Origin: Petrachloros mirabilis ULC683
GTDB taxonomy: Bacteria > Cyanobacteriota > Cyanobacteriia > Thermosynechococcales > Thermosynechococcaceae
Length of the DNA: 64,000 nt
Direction of reading: 5' to 3'
Assembly (NCBI RefSeq): GCF_009939295.1
Contig: NZ_WVIC01000012.1
Span: 29,418-93,417 of the forward strand
The translations under genes were made by a program, and so were the position numbers. Under the pieces are notes generated by a model. The model did not search any database, was not told the DNA's origin, and was given only the letters and a program-made list of their open reading frames with translations. Below, in pieces: positions 62,857 through 64,000 of this stretch. Every line of letters begins with the position of its first letter. The first letter of the stretch is position 1.

Positions 62857-63070
62857 GTTTGGCGAAAGGGGCTATTTTAATATTGAGGAGGGACTGATCA
62901 TTGCTGATCTCTCGTGACCTTCGTGAACAAGCGATTGCCCTAGCTGAGGCGTTGTCCTTCCCGGACAGGCCGTGGTAGTGTCCCCAGGTGCAGGGGATCA
63001 CCATCGGTCGTGGGGTTGCAGATAGTCCCACTCCAGTGAGAGAATAAGCGTACAGCTTTTACGTACATTA

Positions 63071-63394
63071 ATGCTGATACAAAGTACAACTTCTCCGACA
63101 GAAGCCCGGAAAAACTTCTTTGCCCTTTTGGAACAAGTGGTAGCAGATCATCAAGTGGTGATCGTGAAGCGTCGAGATGGAGAGAATGTGGCCTTGATTG
63201 CTGAATCCGACTTGTCTAGCCTCTATGAAACGGCCTATTTACTGAAATCGCCTAAAAATGCTCAGCGGCTATTCGAGGCATTAGAGCGTTCTAAAGCGCG
63301 GGACGAACTTCTTAGTGAATCACTATCCACAGCAGGCGCGATCGCCCAGTTACGCCAGGAGTGCAGAGTTGAGCAAGAAAAAGGGCAAGACTAA
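63071..63394 (+). CDS. Phd/YefM-family antitoxin
   Basis: A 107-residue protein. SPTEARKNFFALLEQVVADHQ, VVIVKRRDGENVALIAESDL and SSLYETAYLLKSPKNAQRL form the complete Phd/YefM N-terminal fold and linker. The tail (SLSTAGAIAQLRQECRVE) should bind the toxin. It precedes and overlaps the YoeB-type toxin gene by 26 bases, the usual operon order. Confidence 0.92.
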   Translation: MLIQSTTSPTEARKNFFALLEQVVADHQVVIVKRRDGENVALIAESDLSSLYETAYLLKSPKNAQRLFEALERSKARDELLSESLSTAGAIAQLRQECRVEQEKGQD

Positions 63395-63677
63395 TCCTTT
63401 GCCTGAACTGCCTGTCCAGCGTATTCCTATCTTTGATAAAGGGTTTCGGGAAGATGTAGCCTGGTGGTTTAAGGCAGACCAAGCGAAAGCCAACAAAATT
63501 TTGGATTTAGTCTCTAATGTGATGAGTAATCCCTTTACTGGAATCGGTAAGCCAGAACCTATCAAATACCTTGAGTCAGATACCTGGTCAAGACGGATTG
63601 ATCTAGAACGTCGATTGGTATACCGAGTAAGGCATGACCGCATTGATTTCTTAGCTTGTCGTTACCATTACGAATGA
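63369..63677 (+). CDS. YoeB/Txe-family toxin
   Basis: A 102-residue protein from TTG 63369. The core, FDKGFREDVAWWFKADQAKA, SNPFTGIGKPEPIKYLESDTWSRRIDLE, and RLVYRVRHDRIDFLACRYHY, is YoeB-like, with the C-terminal Arg/His/Tyr residues (RYHY) used for ribosome-dependent mRNA cleavage. The start is a TTG inside the antitoxin gene; an earlier ATG at 63315 is less likely. Functionally intact by sequence. Confidence 0.92.
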   Translation: MSKKKGKTNPLPELPVQRIPIFDKGFREDVAWWFKADQAKANKILDLVSNVMSNPFTGIGKPEPIKYLESDTWSRRIDLERRLVYRVRHDRIDFLACRYHYE

Positions 63678-64000
63678 CCTCTCGCCGCTTCTCGCCCGAA
63701 GCCTTTGACCTAGCCCATCGCCTTACCCTCCAGGATCCTCTTTGGGAACGCCCCCAAGTTGAGGGCATCACCATTGACAGTCCCTTCATCGACCCAAGGA
63801 GACTGGCTGACCGAAGAGGGCAGCCTCATCCGAGGTAAACGCCGTAGCAGCCATCTACTCAGCACCGAGTCGCTCTTATATTGGTCGAGAGGGAGTCCCA
63901 AGTGTCCACACCCAAGAGCCAGCCACTGCTCCAGAAGGTGTTCAAGGCGGTTAGTGCCGGATGCCGTGGCTTTTTGGCAATGGGGGACTGGTTAAACAGT
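63678..64000. other. Right-edge stretch without a convincing gene
   Basis: Short frames on both strands (for example a plus frame with FDLAHRLTLQDPLWERP and another with GDWLTEEGSLIRGKRRSSHL) do not continue and switch frames near 63790. They may be pieces of one decayed gene or chance. I see no RNA gene, repeat or terminator. The window ends inside this stretch. Confidence 0.4.

Noticed and set aside
62857..63031. Short minus- and plus-strand frames upstream of the Phd gene
   Set aside because: They are short, without a ribosome site or family resemblance. A phrase LISRDLREQAIALAEALS is helix-like but has no start codon and soon stops.

Overview
This window is a piece of a cyanobacterial chromosome, moderately GC-rich by eye and studded with GCGATCGC (HIP1) octamers. 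The lineage call rests on photosynthesis and cyanobacterial markers: the sensor kinase NblS (Hik33), a high-light-inducible protein, a ferrochelatase with a C-terminal chlorophyll-binding-type helix, a BciB/HCAR-type divinyl reductase, an NdbB-like quinone reductase, an IspH of the long cyanobacterial type, and DUF3611 and DUF1823 proteins. A filamentous Leptolyngbya-like organism is plausible, but the sequence alone does not settle the genus.

Layout. Bases 1-7578 hold a minus-strand operon that starts with a von Willebrand A (VWA) lipoprotein. It continues with a four-helix membrane protein, a tubulin/FtsZ-like GTPase and an Hsp70/actin-like ATPase with a very large N-terminal region. It ends with a membrane-anchored coiled-coil protein cut by the window edge. 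This pairing of an actin-fold and a tubulin-fold NTPase with a surface VWA protein is the best candidate for a poorly described system. Bases 7.8-14.3 kb carry toxin-antitoxin pairs around ispH, a DUF2235 hydrolase and a secreted serpin. Bases 14.3-28.9 kb are mostly housekeeping: ndbB, folP, hli, a large coiled-coil membrane protein, an SDR enzyme, a decayed integrase beside vapBC, glk, scpB, an ABC ATPase, moaC, two tRNAs, a GNAT enzyme, a copper chaperone and rlmN.

Bases 29.0-37.3 kb form a minus-strand cyanate region: cynA, cynB, cynD and cynS, followed by a SnoaL-like protein and an unusual fusion of a cyclic-nucleotide-binding domain, a degenerate sigma-54-type AAA domain and a membrane polyferredoxin. 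A response regulator (AraC output) and a PAS histidine kinase lie next to it, transcribed divergently. Bases 39-63.7 kb carry Uma2 proteins, trmFO, a Crp-family regulator, bciB, anmK, hemH, pdxJ, a GH38 mannosidase, an MBL-fold protein, an SbmA-like ABC exporter, nblS and a Phd/YoeB pair.

The gaps between genes are not empty. At least four families of short palindromic MITE-like elements (called A, B, C and D here) occupy most of them. One A copy has a perfect 9-bp target duplication. One C copy sits inside a D copy with a TA duplication. A D copy lies between two convergent genes and supplies both stop codons. Several decayed genes (integrase, DUF1778 antitoxin, RecG-like ATP-binding protein, AraC regulator) lie in the same gaps.
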